Shown here: positions 16,009 to 16,194 of the stretch, in pieces
Position numbering within the stretch: the stretch's first letter is position 1
How the letters are laid out: every line of letters begins with the position of its first letter
Assembly: GCA_002682825.1 (NCBI GenBank)
Contig: NOKP01000125.1
Span: 3,147 to 19,340 of the forward strand
Direction of reading: 5' to 3'
DNA: 16,194 bases
Origin: Neonectria sp. B-13
Taxonomy: Eukaryota; Ascomycota; Sordariomycetes; Hypocreales; Nectriaceae
Made by a program: the position numbers and the translations under genes
The notes under the pieces: generated by a model
The model's input: only the letters and a program-made list of their open reading frames with translations
Database searches by the model: none
Told to the model about the DNA's origin: nothing

Positions 16009-16194
16009 GATAGCCCCACTTTTCTCCCACGAGGAGATGCATCGAGCTGCTCCTATAATGTCTGCTTGCAGTCGTCTTCTCGGAGGGGTAACCATCTGTC
16101 CTGCAAGGCTGAATATTCGCTCCGGCTCGGAAGACATCGCGGGAATTGAAAAGAGATCGACTGCCATCCGCGACAGACGTGGATACTGCCGTCT
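15904..16194 (-). CDS. hAT transposase, C-terminal dimerisation domain (5' partial)
   Basis: On the minus strand the frame enters at the right edge and reads YPRLSRMAVDLFSIPAMSSE, then PERIFSLAGQMVTPPRRRLQ and AARCISSWEK. The patterns (A-x-DxFSIPAMSxEPERxFSxAG...RxRL...C.xSWxK) are the hAT C-terminal dimerisation domain, which is unmistakable in fungal hAT transposases. After SWEKSGAIQI the frame runs on through the terminal repeats as a low-complexity I-Q-S-N-Q tail to a stop at 15904-15906. The natural end of the protein was probably near SGAIQI, and the run-on may come from loss of a stop codon. The catalytic core lies outside the window. Confidence 0.8.
   Translation of the reverse strand, partial: RRQYPRLSRMAVDLFSIPAMSSEPERIFSLAGQMVTPPRRRLQADIIGAARCISSWEKSGAIQIIKSIQIDPNQIKSNQIDHICIQIKSNWTLDLI

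Larger units (their letters stand above)
15893..16194 (-). mobile_element. End of a hAT-family DNA transposon (continues past the right edge)
   Basis: The left boundary is taken where the zinc-cluster frame breaks, near 15893 (CAACAAATAAATC). The element consists of a repeat-rich terminal part (about 15893-16010) and the 3' end of a transposase gene read right to left. The other end, the matching terminal inverted repeat and the 8-bp target duplication lie outside the window, so the exact boundary is uncertain by a few bases. Confidence 0.7.

Overview
The window looks like nuclear DNA of a filamentous ascomycete, most likely Aspergillus- or Penicillium-like. The evidence is intron-bearing genes with short introns (46-116 bp, GT...AG, often with a CTAAC/CTGAC-type branch site), two Zn2Cys6 zinc-cluster starts, a CAP59/CMT1-type mannosyltransferase, a DHA1-type MFS transporter and fungal transposon relics. 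All gene models were spliced by eye from the sequence. No RNA genes, CRISPR arrays or bacterial-type operons were seen.

Layout, left to right. (1) 1-1054 is transposon-derived: the tail of a transposase or polyprotein (2-130), an AT-rich stretch with direct and inverted repeats, and a relic of a Pif1-like helicase (about 695-1054). (2) 1347-2864 (-) is an intact two-exon CMT1-like alpha-1,3-mannosyltransferase with a type II membrane anchor. (3) 2865-6904 is a decay zone. It holds an unrecognised degraded minus-strand locus ending in a 15-bp minisatellite, a truncated Zn2Cys6 regulator that has lost one zinc-binding cysteine, and a small signal-peptide/one-TM protein gene with an early in-frame stop. 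(4) 7754-15250 carries four intact genes: a secreted-type FAD-dependent oxidoreductase (-), an eight-exon MFS transporter (-), a DUF3237-like protein (-) and a GNAT acetyltransferase (+) that diverges from it. A BCS1-like N-terminal relic lies between the oxidoreductase and the transporter. (5) 15251-16194 holds the start of another Zn2Cys6 regulator, interrupted inside its zinc cluster by the end of a hAT transposon whose transposase reads leftward from the right edge.

How the genes may work together. The oxidoreductase, transporter, DUF3237 protein, acetyltransferase and interrupted zinc-cluster gene have the make-up of a small catabolic or detoxification cluster. In this reading a substrate is oxidised in the secretory pathway or outside the cell, carried across the membrane, and modified by the DUF3237 protein and acetyltransferase. 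This is inference from gene content and adjacency only. There is no polyketide synthase, NRPS or terpene synthase in the window. Both regulator genes appear broken, one by mutation and one by transposon insertion, so the locus may be losing its control. Transposon relics at both ends and pseudogenes between genes mark it as an accessory, fast-changing region.
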